Shown here in pieces: positions 20,008-30,521 of a DNA stretch of 62,000 bases. The stretch spans positions 1 through 62,000 of the forward strand of contig CAUYUJ010017866.1 of NCBI GenBank assembly GCA_963575745.1. The letters are read 5' to 3'. This stretch comes from Prorocentrum cordatum (taxonomy: Eukaryota; Sar; Dinophyceae; Prorocentrales; Prorocentraceae). The translations under genes and the position numbers were made by a program. Each line of letters starts with the position of its first letter. The stretch's first letter is position 1. Below the pieces are notes generated by a model, which worked only from the letters and a program-made list of their open reading frames with translations, made no database searches and was not told where the DNA came from.

Positions 20008-21135
20008 GAGGCGTCGCGAGCTTCACCGGGCGTCGTGGGAATAGAGGCTTCAGGCCGAGTAGAGGCTTCACGAGCTTCACCGGGCGTCAGGGGAATAGAG
20101 GCTTCAGGCCGACTAGAGGCTTCACGGGCTTCGCCCAGCGCCAGGGGTATAGAGGCTTCAGGCCGAATATAGAGGCTTCACGAGCTTCAACGGGCGTCAG
20201 GGGAATAGAGGCTTCAGGGCGACTAGAGGCGTCACGAGCTTCAATGTGCGTCAGGGGAATCGAGGCTTCAGGCCGAATATAGAGGCTTCACGAGCTTCAA
20301 TGTGCGTCAGGGGAATAGAGGCTTCAGGCCGAATAGAGGCTTCACGAGCTTCCATGGGCGTCAGGGGAATATAAGCTTCAGGCCGAATAGAGGCTTCGCG
20401 AGCTTTACCGGGCTTCAGGGGAATAGAGGCTTCAGGCCGAATGGAGGCTTCACGAGCTTTAACGGGCGTCAAGGGAATAGAGGTTTCAGGCCGAATAGAG
20501 GCGCCGCGAGCTTCACCAGGCACCAGGGGAATAGAGGCTTCAGGCCGAATAGAGGCTTCACGAGCTTCACTGGGCGTCAGGGGAATAGAGGCTTCAGGCA
20601 GATTAGAGGCTTCACGAGCTTCAATGGGCGTCAGGGGAATAGAGGCTTCAGGCCGAACAGAGGCTTCACGAGCTTCAACGGGCGTCAGGGGAATAGAGGC
20701 TTCAGGTCGAACATAGAGGCGTCACGAGCTTCAGCGGGCGTCAGGGGAATAGAGGTTCCAGGCCGAATAGAGGCGTCACGAGCTTCTTCACAGGGCGTCA
20801 GGGGAATAGAGATTGCAGGCCGAATAGAGGCTTCACGAGCTTCAACGGGCGTCAGGGGAATAGAGGTTCCAGGCCGAATAGAGGCTTCACGAGCTTCAGT
20901 TGGCGTCAGTGGAATAGAGGCTTCGGGCCGAATCGGCGCGTCTAGGGTCGCCACCCCACCAGTGCGTCGCAATTCGTAGGCCGAATGGAGGCGTCACGAG
21001 CCGAATGCAAGATTCAGGCCGAATAGAGGCTTCAGGCCGAATAGAGGCTTCACGAGTTCCAATGGGCATCAACGGAATACATCCTTCAGGCCGAATAGAG
21101 GCGTCACGAGCTTCACCAGGCGCCAGCGGAATAGA
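20008..21135. repeat. 54-bp tandem array, family 2
   Basis: About 20 units of CGAGCTTCAACGGGCGTCAG, GGGAATAGAGGCTTCAGGCC and GAATAGAGGCTTCA. The period equals 18 codons, so a 225-residue plus-strand frame (20302-20979) reads repeats of GNRGFRPNRGFTSF and a minus frame reads EAREASIRPEASIPLTP. Either could be expressed, but the array extends past both frames and has no flanking non-repeat protein domain. Confidence 0.8.
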
Positions 21136-21219
21136 AGCGTCACCGCAGCTCCTCGGGGGAGTAACGTCTGCAAATCGCGCCTTCGGCGCCGGCTCGAAAG
21201 GGGTCCTCCCCGGGCCGCC

Positions 21220-21260
21220 CCCCTGTATACGTGTATATCTATATACACACATATACACAT

Positions 21261-21320
<60 letters not shown>

Positions 21321-21345
21321 TATATGTGTATATATATATATGTAT
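21220..21345. repeat. TA/TG dinucleotide microsatellite
   Basis: TATACACATA-type sequence grading into pure TA (21270-21325). Confidence 0.95.
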
Positions 21346-21426
21346 GCAAAAAGACGCCGTGCGAGGACTGGGGGGGGAGTTTCCCAAGAGGAAGCTAGGT
21401 ACCTGGGCCCGCGCGTGAATCCCTCC

Positions 21427-22140
21427 TACACCTCGTCTTCGGAAGTTCAGAGGCGTTTGGAATCAGCTTCGAATGGGTTCTACAATGTGGGTGGTTTGGG
21501 GGAGCTCCCAGTTCCATGGAAATGGACTCGCGCAGCGTTTAGAAGTATGGTCCAGGATGCAATGCCGAGCGGGCTGGAGGCCCTCGATATCTTCGCAGCA
21601 CAGCGCCAGAGCATGGACTCGCGTCTTGCCAGCCGAGCCCGCGCTTCGCCCCCCGAGGGGCGACGGAGGAGGAGGGAAATATTCGCTCATGGACGAACGC
21701 GAAGGTGTTAAATATTGCCCTACTCGAGGTCGAGATTCGAGTTCGACGATTACGATGGTACCAGGACTGGAACAAAAAACACCCCACCGAAAAACGCCCA
21801 CGCCCCCTGCTCCCTGTTCGGCACGGTCGATTTCGAGCGAGGGGTTGGGGGCCATCCGTGCCAGCCGACGGTCTACCCGAAGTTGCCAAAATACGCTTCT
21901 CCCTGGGCCAGACGTGTTCAGGACGATGTCCTAGTTGCTGCTGCCCAGATGGAATCTGATGTGTCGGTGCATTTTGCTGACAATCTACTGGAGTTTTTGG
22001 GCCCACAGGTGGCGACGTCATTCCGTCGACTTGATTTTGCCGAGCTGCGCGCGCGCGCGAGCTCTGAGTGGCAGCCCCCCCCGCCCGAGCACGCCCTAGC
22101 GGCGCCTGCGGAAGCTGGCGAGGCGGGGCCTCCCCCGTGA
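21427..22140 (+). pseudogene. Retroelement fragment downstream of the RT domain
   Basis: Three frame segments join in order: about 21430-21690 (RLESASNGFYNVGG, LPVPWKWTRAAFRSMVQDA, GLEALDIFAAQ); about 21703-21800 (LNIALLEVEIRVRRLRWYQD); and about 21800-22137 (SLFGTVDFE, SPWARRVQDDVLVAAAQ). These resemble, from memory, the region after the RT fingers and palm in dinoflagellate retroelements: a helix with P-W-x-W-x-R, then R-R-L-x-W-Y-Q and L-F-G-x-x. Two frame changes and no RT catalytic motif upstream (a TA microsatellite lies there) show a truncated, dead copy. Confidence 0.5.
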
Positions 22141-22449
22141 AAGTGCGAATGGCCCGAGGTCGGAGGCGCGACGGAAGAAAAAGTCTGCTCTGTTGTTTTC
22201 CGAACACGACGGGACTTCTGAGAACGCAATCGACATATCGACGCAAAGTTCGAAATCTAGGGCGCCTCTTCTCGCCCACCAGCACCAGCGCCGCGAAATT
22301 TCACGGAGTCCAAGTGCCGTCGAATTCATCGCGCCCAGTATGCGAGCGCACGTGGGCCGACCTTCCCGACCTCTGCACCCATCTGGCCGAGCGCCTTCCT
22401 GCGCGCCCTGCCCGGCCGGCCCCGCCTGAGCAAGGATGAATCAGTCGCG

Positions 22450-23320
22450 CGAGTGCCCGCCTTTGGCGGGGCCGCCCGCCCCCGGGAAGCAGCGCGCGGG
22501 GGGCCCGAGTCTGAGGGCGAAAAAAAGAATTGCCCTACTTGCTGGCGCGCCTGGCGCTGTCCGACAATCGCGCCGTCGCGGAGGTGGTCGGGGCGGTCTT
22601 CGCCGCGTTCGAAGTCGCCGACGACGCCGATGGCGCGCCGGCGGCCTTCCCCGAGGCACGAAAAATGGCGCGACGCGCTGCGCAAGGATGGGAAGGAGAA
22701 GCAGGCCCAGGGCAGCGACGCAGATTTGAGCTCCGGGGGCCCGCCGCGCGCGCAGATTCTCTCGGCGGGCGCCTTGAGGGCAGCGAGCAAGTTCGAGGGC
22801 CACCTCGGAGAAGGGGCGGGGGGGGCTCCCAGGCGGCCGTCGCGACGAGGCGCGCGCCCCAGCAGCTGTCCGAGTTGGCGCTCCTCTTCCGCAGGCGCCC
22901 GAACAAAGGCAAAAAGGGCAGCGCCGACGAGCCGAAGGGAGGGTGGGTCGTGTGGGCCTGCGACCCGCGCCACGAGAACTCGGCGAAGCTCGTCCAGCTC
23001 ATCATGAAGTCGGTGGCCGCCCTCAAAGGTGCGCGCGAGACAGATGCTGCTCCCCGCGGGCCGCTCGAGAGGGAGGTCGCCCGCGCTATCGAAGCCCAGG
23101 GCAGAGAGAAGTTGTTCTGAGAGTAGGAGGCGTCGTGGGGGGAGACGCTGAGAGACAGGCGTTTTTTTGATGTTCAGGCGAATTTGGGAAATCTGCTTGA
23201 TCATGCGTTGCCGCGTTCCGCCCCAGTTTCAAGTCAGACGAATTCTGAGCTTACGAGGTTTGTGTGCAGCAGATTTGGTAAACACCGCCAGCAGTATGGT
23301 AGCAGCTAGCAGCTAGTCAG
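22450..23320 (+). pseudogene. Unidentified coding-like locus with frame changes
   Basis: Non-repetitive segments look coding in alternating frames: about 22530-22660 (LLARLALSDNRAVAEVVGAV); about 22660-22800 (EKWRDALRKDGKEKQAQGSD, AGALRAASKFEGHLG); about 22840-23118 (QQLSELALLFRRRPNKGKK, GGWVVWACDPRHENSAKLVQ, ending EAQGREKLF at a stop). After a TTTTTTTGATGTTCAG stretch that could be a 3' splice site, another segment reads ANLGNLLDHALP and RFVCSRFGKHRQQYGSS to a stop near 23312. It could be a multi-exon host gene or the far 3' part of the retroelement upstream. No family is recognised. Confidence 0.3.
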
Positions 23321-23770
23321 CAGTCTAGCGATCTCGTCCGTGGGCTGGGGGGCTGGAGTGGGGCTTGGCGGGAAGCGACGAGTGGCCGACAAACGGCGCC
23401 TCCGATGCGAGTTGCGAGTGTTTGGGCTACCAGCGCCAGGTACCAGGAGTTTTTGAGGAGCGAGCGACTCCCAGGGGCACGAATCTTTGGGGCGGGGGCC
23501 CCATGTGTCCCCCCCGTGACCCTCCCCCCTCGTCCTCCGAGGGGGACTGGGCGGGGTGCTCACCTCGGACCCCTGAGGGCGCCCTAGAAGATGCGTGCCC
23601 GTAGTCAGGGTTGCCCTTACAGGGGCAGTGCACCCGCCGGGCGATCGCACAGAGCTCGAATCCAGAGGTAGATCGGCGTTCAAACGAAATGCCTCGCAGA
23701 GCGCGCGAACAAATTAACGTCAGAGCGTTGCTTTGCACCAGGACTCAATGGGTGATTGCTTGCTTGCTTG
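23321..23770. other. Unassigned unique stretch
   Basis: No gene recognised. A GCTCGAATCCAGAGG segment at about 23652 resembles a tRNA T-arm, but no matching acceptor or anticodon arm is visible. Confidence 0.4.
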
Positions 23771-23771
23771 C

Positions 23772-23860
23772 TTGCTCCTCTGCCTCCGCCTCCTCATCCT
23801 CGTCCTCCTTCTTTTCCTCCTCCTCTTCCTCCTCCTCGTTTATCTCTCTTCTTTATTATT
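23772..23860. repeat. CTC-rich low-complexity tract
   Basis: TGCT and CTC units ending in a TTATTATTA stretch. Confidence 0.8.
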
Positions 23861-23954
23861 AAATCCTCCCTGTTGCACCCCGCGGCCAGTCGGAAGGGCG
23901 GGCCAGGCTATGCGCCTGCACACCCATATACGATCGTGAAGCTTGAAATTTGTA

Positions 23955-24330
23955 ACAGTTTCACGGGTTGAGGGCGGGTGGTTTTCAACACGCATTTCTC
24001 GCCTTAGCGCCGCGCGCATCCGTCTTCAAGATGTACAAGAGCGTCGCGGATGGAGGACGGGCCTTTTTTCAAAATATGGTTAATTCTCGCTTTGTCACCG
24101 AACGCATTCGTTTTAAGACTTTGCAGCTGTTTCAAGGATTCTCATGGTTAACGTCCCAGAACCGGTGTTTTGGCACGACGTCGGAATGTCAGGGCGTAAC
24201 AGTCACGTTCGTTCGCGGTGTTGAAGTCCCAGGAATGGCGTTCTGGCAATATTCAGGATCGTCATGACGTTACAGAAACAGTGCGTTTTGGCACAGTTCT
24301 GGATTTCAACACGGTTTTTTCCGGCGGAGC
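23955..24330 (-). repeat. Dispersed repeat family B, reverse copy
   Basis: Reverse complement of the 6755-7490 family. Shared blocks include TCTCGCCTTAGCGCCGCGCG (23999-24018), TTTCAAGGATTCTCATGGTT, TTTTGGCACGACGTCGGAAT and GTTGAAGTCCCAGGAATGGC. Confidence 0.75.
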
Positions 24331-25080
24331 ATTTCCGTCAGTGAAAATGAATATTTGCAGGGGCTTGTGAAGAGGGAGCTTGGAAGGTGGGTTGACTGCA
24401 ATCTCGTTGATGCGTCTTGGCTTTGCCTGGTCCTTCTCCTCCTCCCTCTGCCACCGACCCCGACTTACGCAAGACGAGAGATTTTCCTGTTGAGGCGCCA
24501 GCGGCGATAAGCCGTTGGCGAGAGAGTGCCGACTCCGCCAACCGTACGGCGTCTGGACAAGTTGCCAGCAGCAGCCGTGGGCGAGGAGAGATGCGTCCAT
24601 ATCGTGTGCGGCCCATGCGCGGCGAGGGCTGGCTGGGTCCGAGAGACAACGCGCGACCCGTATGCGGCAGTCCGTAGCCACACCCCCTTCCTTGCAGAGT
24701 CTTAACAGCGGCGGGCCTGGGTGCCGCGGATCCGATTTATCTCGGTCCGCTGACTTACAGCATGAAAACATACATCTAAAGCAGCGTAAGAATCGGATCT
24801 GGGTAACAAAACAGGACGGACATCAGATCCACGACATCTGAAATCGGATATGTGCAGACGGAAACCGGATCCACCGCCACACACATCCAAACAACATTCG
24901 GATCCGTGCCAATTGGATTAGATGCGCCCAGGTTTATTTTTCGCGCGCCAGCGCAAGAGTTGAAGGCACCTCGTCTAGGTCCAAGAGGAAAAATATCGTC
25001 CTTCGGATACAAGCCTCCCCTGACCCCCTGACCCCCCACCCCGCTGGGACTTATTCAATCCGCCGAGCCTCTTGCGCCTC
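24331..25080. other. Unassigned unique stretch
   Basis: No gene recognised on either strand. GGATCCGA/TCGGATC-type hexamers recur at about 24726-24905 in both orientations without a clear period. Confidence 0.35.
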
Positions 25081-25084
25081 ATCC

Positions 25085-26130
25085 TTCCTCCTCTTGCCTC
25101 CTGCACGCCCCATCCATCTGTCTTCCTTCCCCTTCCTCCTTCCTCCTCCTCCAGAACTTCCTTCCAACAATTCTTCACACTCGGCGTATCCCCACCAGCA
25201 CGCACAGGACAAATCGCACAAGGGGAAAATCGGCTACTGGCTGAAATTAGGAACGGGTCCAAACGTTTCCAGAAGTCCGAAGCATCCACTGGATTCGCAT
25301 CACAGCACTCCGAACATATCTTGAACTCCTCCCCCTGCCACTGCTGCGCTTTCAACTCATGGAGCTGCATTTGGGAGCTCCGATAACAGAACGCCTGCAA
25401 CTTGCGAGGGAGACATGTGCACTCCACACTACCCTCGCAGCACAGCAGCCCCACCGCTTCTCTTGCCACCGCCTCGGCCAACGGGCCCACCCCGGCCGCA
25501 CAGGAGACGCGTGGGCTCCCGGGCGGGAGTGAGCACGCGGAATGTGCAGGGCACGCGGGGCCTCCGCTCTCAGGAGGCTTGCACGCGAGGCCTCTCGCAG
25601 GACCTGAAAACCAGTAGCACGCAGCCCCCTGCCGGGGACCCTGGAGCTCATCACACGCACACGCACACACACTTTTTACGTCGGTGGCTAGGCAGAGTGG
25701 CTGCGCTGGCGGATGAGGCAACTGTAGGGCATACAATTGCAAATCAAGCCGTGGTGCACGGGAGGAGGAGGGGGAAGGCCCGGCGCGGGCAGGAGGGAGA
25801 CGGAGGCCAGGCCGCTCATCACACACAGTTGCACTATGACATTAGCAGCCGCCACAAGAATGACAGCACCGTGGATTCTGACATCTTTTTTCTGCAGCTT
25901 AACGCGTTCCTTCGAACCCACAGTCGGCCTTCCCCACGGAAACTCGGTGGTCTTGAGCATTCTGTCGGCGCAATTTCTAGACCCTTGGAAGACAGGCAAA
26001 GAAGCAATGATGCCCATCAACTTACCCCTCGACAAGTGCTCGATCCAAACTTCGGTTTTTTCCTCCCACGAAACTGCGACCTCCTCCTCCTCCTCCTCCG
26101 CCACACGGAACACGTGTTTTTTGTTCCTCC
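25085..26130 (-). CDS. Candidate split host gene, product unknown
   Basis: Two non-repetitive coding-like blocks lie on the minus strand. The upstream block (26112 to about 25840) follows a short Glu run and reads VSWEEKTEVWIEHLSRGKLM, ASLPVFQGSRNCADRMLKTT, FPWGRPTVGSKERVKLQKKD and IHGAVILVAAANVIV. The downstream block (about 25660-25085) is Cys-rich: CYWFSGPARGLACKPPES, FKICSECCDANPVDASDFWK, FSPCAICPVR, then an acidic and basic tail. The intervening 180 bp contains GTGTGTGATG after the first block and CCCTACAG and TTTTCAG before the second, compatible with an intron, but I could not fix a unique in-frame junction. The paired C-x2-C-type clusters suggest metal binding (inference). No family is recognised. 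Confidence 0.35.
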
Positions 26131-26219
26131 TCCTCCGCCCTCTCTTCCGTTCCTATTATATTAATCGCTTCGCTCATTCCGCCGGCCCGTATTGTGCCAT
26201 CGCAGGCGTTTGCTTGCGC

Positions 26220-26930
26220 GTTCGTGGCCTCTTGGAGCCTCGGTGGGGCCGTTTGGGGCCTCTTGGCGCCTCTTTTTAGGCCTCTTGGAGAACTCGGGAG
26301 GCCTCCAGGGGGCCTCCTGAGCTCTCGTGACGGTCTCTTGGGGGGCTTTCGGCGGGCTCTTGGCGGTATTTGTTGGTCCTCTTGGGGCCTGGGGCCTGAC
26401 GTTGTTGGTCCTCTTGGGGCCTCACGGGAGCTTATTGGGGCGTCTTGGGGGTGTCTTGGAGAGTCTCTTGGGGCCTCTTTCGGGGTCCTGGGCGCCTTCT
26501 GGGGCGGAGGGCTCGATTTTTCAGTTCTCGGTTCCCTTCTTGAGCCCCTCTTGGGCCCGTCTTGGGGCCTCTTGGTCCGCCTTGGGCAGCACTTGGGCCG
26601 TCTGGGGGGCGCTCTTGGGCCGCTCCGGGGCCGTCTTGGGAGCCTCGTGGGCCGTCTTGGAGCAGTCTTGAAGGCCTCTTGGGCCCTCTTGGAGCGTCCG
26701 GAAGCGAAAAGGCCAGAACGCAAAAAAACATAGAAAAAACAAATGAAAATCAACGATTTTGGCAACTTGGGGCCCTCTTCGGAGGCCTCTTGGAAGGCCC
26801 TTGGAGCGTCTTGGAGGCCTCTTGGGCTGTCTTGGGGCCATCTGGGGCGTCTTCGGGCGATCTTTGGCCGTCTCGGGCCTCTCTTGGACCGTCTAGAAAG
26901 CTTCTCGGGGCCCTCTTGGACCGATCTGGA
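26220..26930. repeat. TTGGGGCCTC minisatellite
   Basis: Irregular 10-12-bp units of CTTGGGGCCTC/CTCTTGGGGCC. An internal non-repeat segment (CTTCTGGGGCGGAGGGC, then CGATTTTTCAGTTCTCGG) resembles 57365-57415 in a second array. Pro/Arg/Lys-rich minus frames are artefacts. Confidence 0.8.
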
Positions 26931-26968
26931 GCCCTCTTGGACTCCGAAACAGAACTCCGGCATCTCTG

Positions 26969-27033
26969 GCCCGACCTTGCCGGGACCTTGCCGGGGACTT
27001 GCCGGGGACTTGCCGGGACCTTGCCGGGGTACT
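26969..27033. repeat. TTGCCGGGACC minisatellite
   Basis: Six units of an 11-bp repeat. Confidence 0.85.
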
Positions 27034-27104
27034 TTTTGTCCGGGGACCCCCAGGGGCCGCCCCGCGCGCGCGAACTAGAAATACTGTTAACCAGGTACCG
27101 GAGA

Positions 27105-27304
27105 TCTTAGCACGCCCTGGCCCGTTGGGCCGGCGAGTTCTTCGCCGCCTTCCCGCCCAGCCCCCTGCTGCTGCAGGTTCCTCCGTTTGCTGCTGCTGCT
27201 GCCCCCCCTAAAGCCTGCCAGCACCTGTCAGGCCCCCTTGAAGATTCCCACGACCTGAACATCGACCCGCCCCCTGGAAACCTAGTAGCCAGCCGGTGTC
27301 CCCT
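27105..27304 (+). other. Coding-like island before CAT repeats
   Basis: A plus-strand frame reads LARWAGEFFAAFPPSPLLL, then an Ala/Pro run from CTG triplets and DSHDLNIDPPPGNLVASRCP, before the microsatellite starts. It is non-repetitive but only about 60 codons long and has no recognised motif. Confidence 0.25.
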
Positions 27305-27873
27305 GGCATCATCACCATCATTATCATCAGCATCATCATCAGCACCATCAGCATCAGCAGCAACATCATCAGCAGCATCGTCAGTATCATCAGCATCCTC
27401 ATCGCCATCAGCATCATCATCATCACCATCATCATCTGAAACAGAACAATCATCATACTCATCATCATCATGTCTATCGTCACCATTATCCATCTTCCAT
27501 CATCCATATTTATCGACATGTATGGCATCATCACTACCATCACCAGCAGTACCATCATCATAATCATCGTCCTCCTCTTTCTCATCAGCATCATCATCAT
27601 CAACCTCAACATCAATATCAACATCAACATCAGCAGCATCATCATCGGCAGCAGCAACAGCAGCATCATCAGCATCATCAGCATCATCATCACCATCCTC
27701 CTCCTCATCATCATCTCTCATCATCGGCACCATGATCATCGCGTTCATCACCATGTGCAACACTATCATCAACCGTTGTCGTATTCGTGGCCACCGTTAT
27801 CACACTCGGCATCGTCATCACCATCATCACCATCATTACCATCATCACCATCATCACCATCATCATCACCGTC

Positions 27874-27920
<47 letters not shown>

Positions 27921-27926
27921 AATCAT

Positions 27927-27977
<51 letters not shown>

Positions 27978-28420
27978 GATCACCTTCATCAGCGTCATCA
28001 ACACCATCATCGTCTCCATCATCCTCATCACCACCACCACCGTAATCATCACCATCATCAGCAGCACCCCCTCCTCCTCCTCCTCCTCCTCCTCCTCCTC
28101 CTCCTCCTCATGAGCATCATCAGCAGCAGCAGCAGTAGCAGCAGCACCAGCAGCACCAGCAGCATCAGCATCAGCATCAGCATCAGCATCATCGTCATCA
28201 CCATCGTCGGTGTCAGCTGTCAGCGTCAGCGTCATCGTCATCAGCCTTGTCCTCCTCCTCCTCCTCGTCCTCCTCCTCCTCGTCCTCCTCCTCACCGCCA
28301 CCGTCACCGTCACCGTCACCGTCAGAAGCATCAGCATCAGCAGCAGCCTCCTCCTCGTCCTCCTCCTCGTCCTCCTCCTCCTCCTCCTCCTCCACCTTGT
28401 CGTCGTTGTCGTCGCCGTCC
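27305..28420. repeat. CAT, CAG and CTC triplet microsatellites
   Basis: Mainly CAT/CAG (27305-28065), pure CTC (28069-28110), CAG (28118-28190), then CGT and CTC mixtures. Poly-His and poly-Ile frames are artefacts. Confidence 0.95.
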
Positions 28421-28592
28421 TGCTAACACTCGAGCCTCCTCGAGCTGCTTGTCAAGTCATGGCCCCATATCGAGTCTAACATCGTCGTCTGCGTCGCCCA
28501 CCTCCTCCAAAACCACCCACCTAGTGGGACCTCCCTATGATCGCGCTCTGACCAGGATTCCGAGCCGGGTCCGAAGACCCACAAGAGATCAC
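28421..28592. other. Short unique spacer between microsatellites
   Basis: Unique 170-bp stretch with open frames on both strands and no recognised motif. Confidence 0.35.
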
Positions 28593-28975
28593 ATGAGGAG
28601 GAGGAGGAGGAGGAGGAGGAGGAGGAGGAGGAGGAGCAGCAGCAGCAGCAGGAGGAGGAGGAGAAGGAGGAGGAGGAGGAGGAGGAGGAGGACGAGGAGG
28701 GAGAAACAGGAGGAGGAGGAGGAGGAGGAGGAGCAGGCAGGAGGATGAGGAGGAGGGAGAGGAGGGAGGGGGAAGACGAGGAAGGAGGAGGAGGGATGAG
28801 GATAACGAGGGGGGAGGGGGAGGAGGAGGAGAGGGAGGAGGAGGAGGAGGAGGAGGAGGAGGAGGAGGGGAGGAGGAGGAGGCGGAGGAGGAGGAAGAGG
28901 AGGAGGAGGAGGAGGAGGAGGAGGAGGAGCAGCGAGGAGGAGGAGGAGGAGGAGGAGGAGGAGGAAGTCGACGCC
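28593..28975. repeat. GAG triplet microsatellite
   Basis: Almost pure purine triplets with a CAG run at 28635-28650. Confidence 0.95.
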
Positions 28976-29280
28976 AATTACGACCTCCCATCTCTCCGAG
29001 GTCGCGTTCCGACCAGAACCTTGAGTCGGATCCAGCCGTGGGCACGAGAGCGTCCCCAGAGGCACAAAACGCTCCCGAAACCGTGGGTTATCGAACCTCG
29101 ACAATCAACCGACGACGTCGACAACGTCGACGACGTCGACGGCGACGGCGACTACGTTTTGAAATCCGCTCGAAATCGGTTCCCAAGTCCCTCCCGAGTC
29201 TGACCAGTCTTTCGAGCTGTGTCGAGCTGTGGCGACGAGATCCGCCAGACGCGTGCAAGAAGCCTCCGAAGTGGCGGCGG
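28976..29280. other. Unique spacer with GTCGAC repeats
   Basis: Two unique pieces (28976-29105 and 29155-29280) flank a CGACGTCGA-type run. No gene recognised. Confidence 0.4.
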
Positions 29281-29291
29281 CGGCGACGGCC

Positions 29292-29360
<69 letters not shown>

Positions 29361-29402
29361 ACGGCGACGACGGCGGCGACGACGGCGGCGGCGGCGGCGG
29401 CG
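29281..29402. repeat. GAC/GGC triplet microsatellite
   Basis: GACGAC and GGCGGC triplets, no other content. Confidence 0.95.
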
Positions 29403-29454
29403 CCCCAGGAGTGGTCCGAGGAGGAGCGGCATCGGTACCTCTTGTTGTCCCTAA

Positions 29455-29640
29455 GAGGAGAAGGGGAAGGAAGGGGAGGAGGAGGAGCGAGGAGGAGGAG
29501 GAGGAGGAGAAGGAGGAGGAGAAGGAGAGGAGGAGGAGGAGGAGGAGGAGGAGAGGAGGGGGAGGAAGAGGGGAGGGAGGAGGAGGGAGGAGGAAGAGGA
29601 GGAGGAGGAGTAGGAGGAGGAGGAGGAGCAGCAGGAAGAT
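29455..29640. repeat. GAG triplet microsatellite
   Basis: Purine-only triplets, complementary to the CTC tract from 29790. Confidence 0.95.
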
Positions 29641-29790
29641 GAGGAGCGGCGGCGGCGAGGTTGTCGTGCGAGACACCGCGCCCTGGTGGTCGTCGGACAG
29701 CCACGGGTGCAGCCTCGAGGGGCAGGCGCTGGGCCTGGAGACGGTGCCCCCCGGGGGCATCGGCGACGTCGCCGTGGTCCTGGAGGTGGC
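29641..29790 (+). other. Coding-like island between GAG and CTC repeats
   Basis: The plus frame reads GGGEVVVRDTAPWWSSDSHG, CSLEGQALGLETVPPGG, IGDVAVVLEVAASSS and is closed by a stop at 29810-29812. As at 8.1 kb, the island follows a GAG tract and precedes a CTC tract. It could be a host exon (inference). Confidence 0.3.
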
Positions 29791-30357
29791 TGCCTCCTCC
29801 TCCTTCTCCTGATCCTCCTCCCGATCCTCCTCCCCCTCCTTCTTCCTCCTCCACCTCCTCCTCCTCTCCCTACTGGGTCTACCTGCATTCCCTCTCCTCC
29901 TCCGGCCTTCTCTGCTTTCTCCTCCTCCTCCTCCTCGCCCTTGCCTCCTCCTCCTCCTCCACCTCCTCCCCTCCCCTGCTGCTCTACATCCCGCCTTTCT
30001 CCGTCTCTTATTCTCCTCTCCTCCTCATTCCTCCTCCTCCTCCTCCTCCTCCTCGCTCCTCCACTCCTCCTCGGGTCCGCCTCATCATCCTCATCTGCTC
30101 CTCCTCCTCCTCTCCTCCTCCTCCCTACTCCTCTTCTCCTCCTCCACCTCCTCCTCCTCCTCCTCCGCCTCCGCTCTCCGCCGCCGCCTCCTCGCCTCCT
30201 CATCTACTCTCATCATCTCCTCCTCCTCTCCCGCTCCCGCGCTCCTCCTCCCTCTCCTCCTCCTCCCTCTCCCCTCCTCCACCTCTCCTCTCCTCCTCCT
30301 CCTCCTCCTCCTCCTCCTCCTCCTCCTCCTCCTCCTCCTCCTCCTCTGCCTCCTTCT
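29791..30357. repeat. CTC triplet microsatellite
   Basis: Impure then nearly pure CTC triplets, ending 165 bp before the retrotransposon ORF1. Confidence 0.95.
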
Positions 30358-30521
30358 CTCAAGCCATTTCGGCCTGCAGCTGGCGCGCGTGCGCGCCACG
30401 CGAGGGCCGAGGCAGCAGGGCGCGCACCATCGGCGGCGGCGGGCTGGGGCTCGCTGTACGTCGGTTCGCGGCTTGAGGGGGGCGGCAGAAGCCGCTGCTA
30501 AAGTTCCTCCTGCCCCAGTAC

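Noticed and set aside
20302-20979. A 225-residue plus-strand frame with an 18-residue repeat
   Set aside because: It is fully inside a 54-bp tandem array that continues beyond both ends. The minus strand is equally open and there is no non-repeat domain or context for a gene.
23600-23690. Possible tRNA (GCTCGAATCC T-arm-like word)
   Set aside because: No matching acceptor stem, D-arm or anticodon arm at the right distances.
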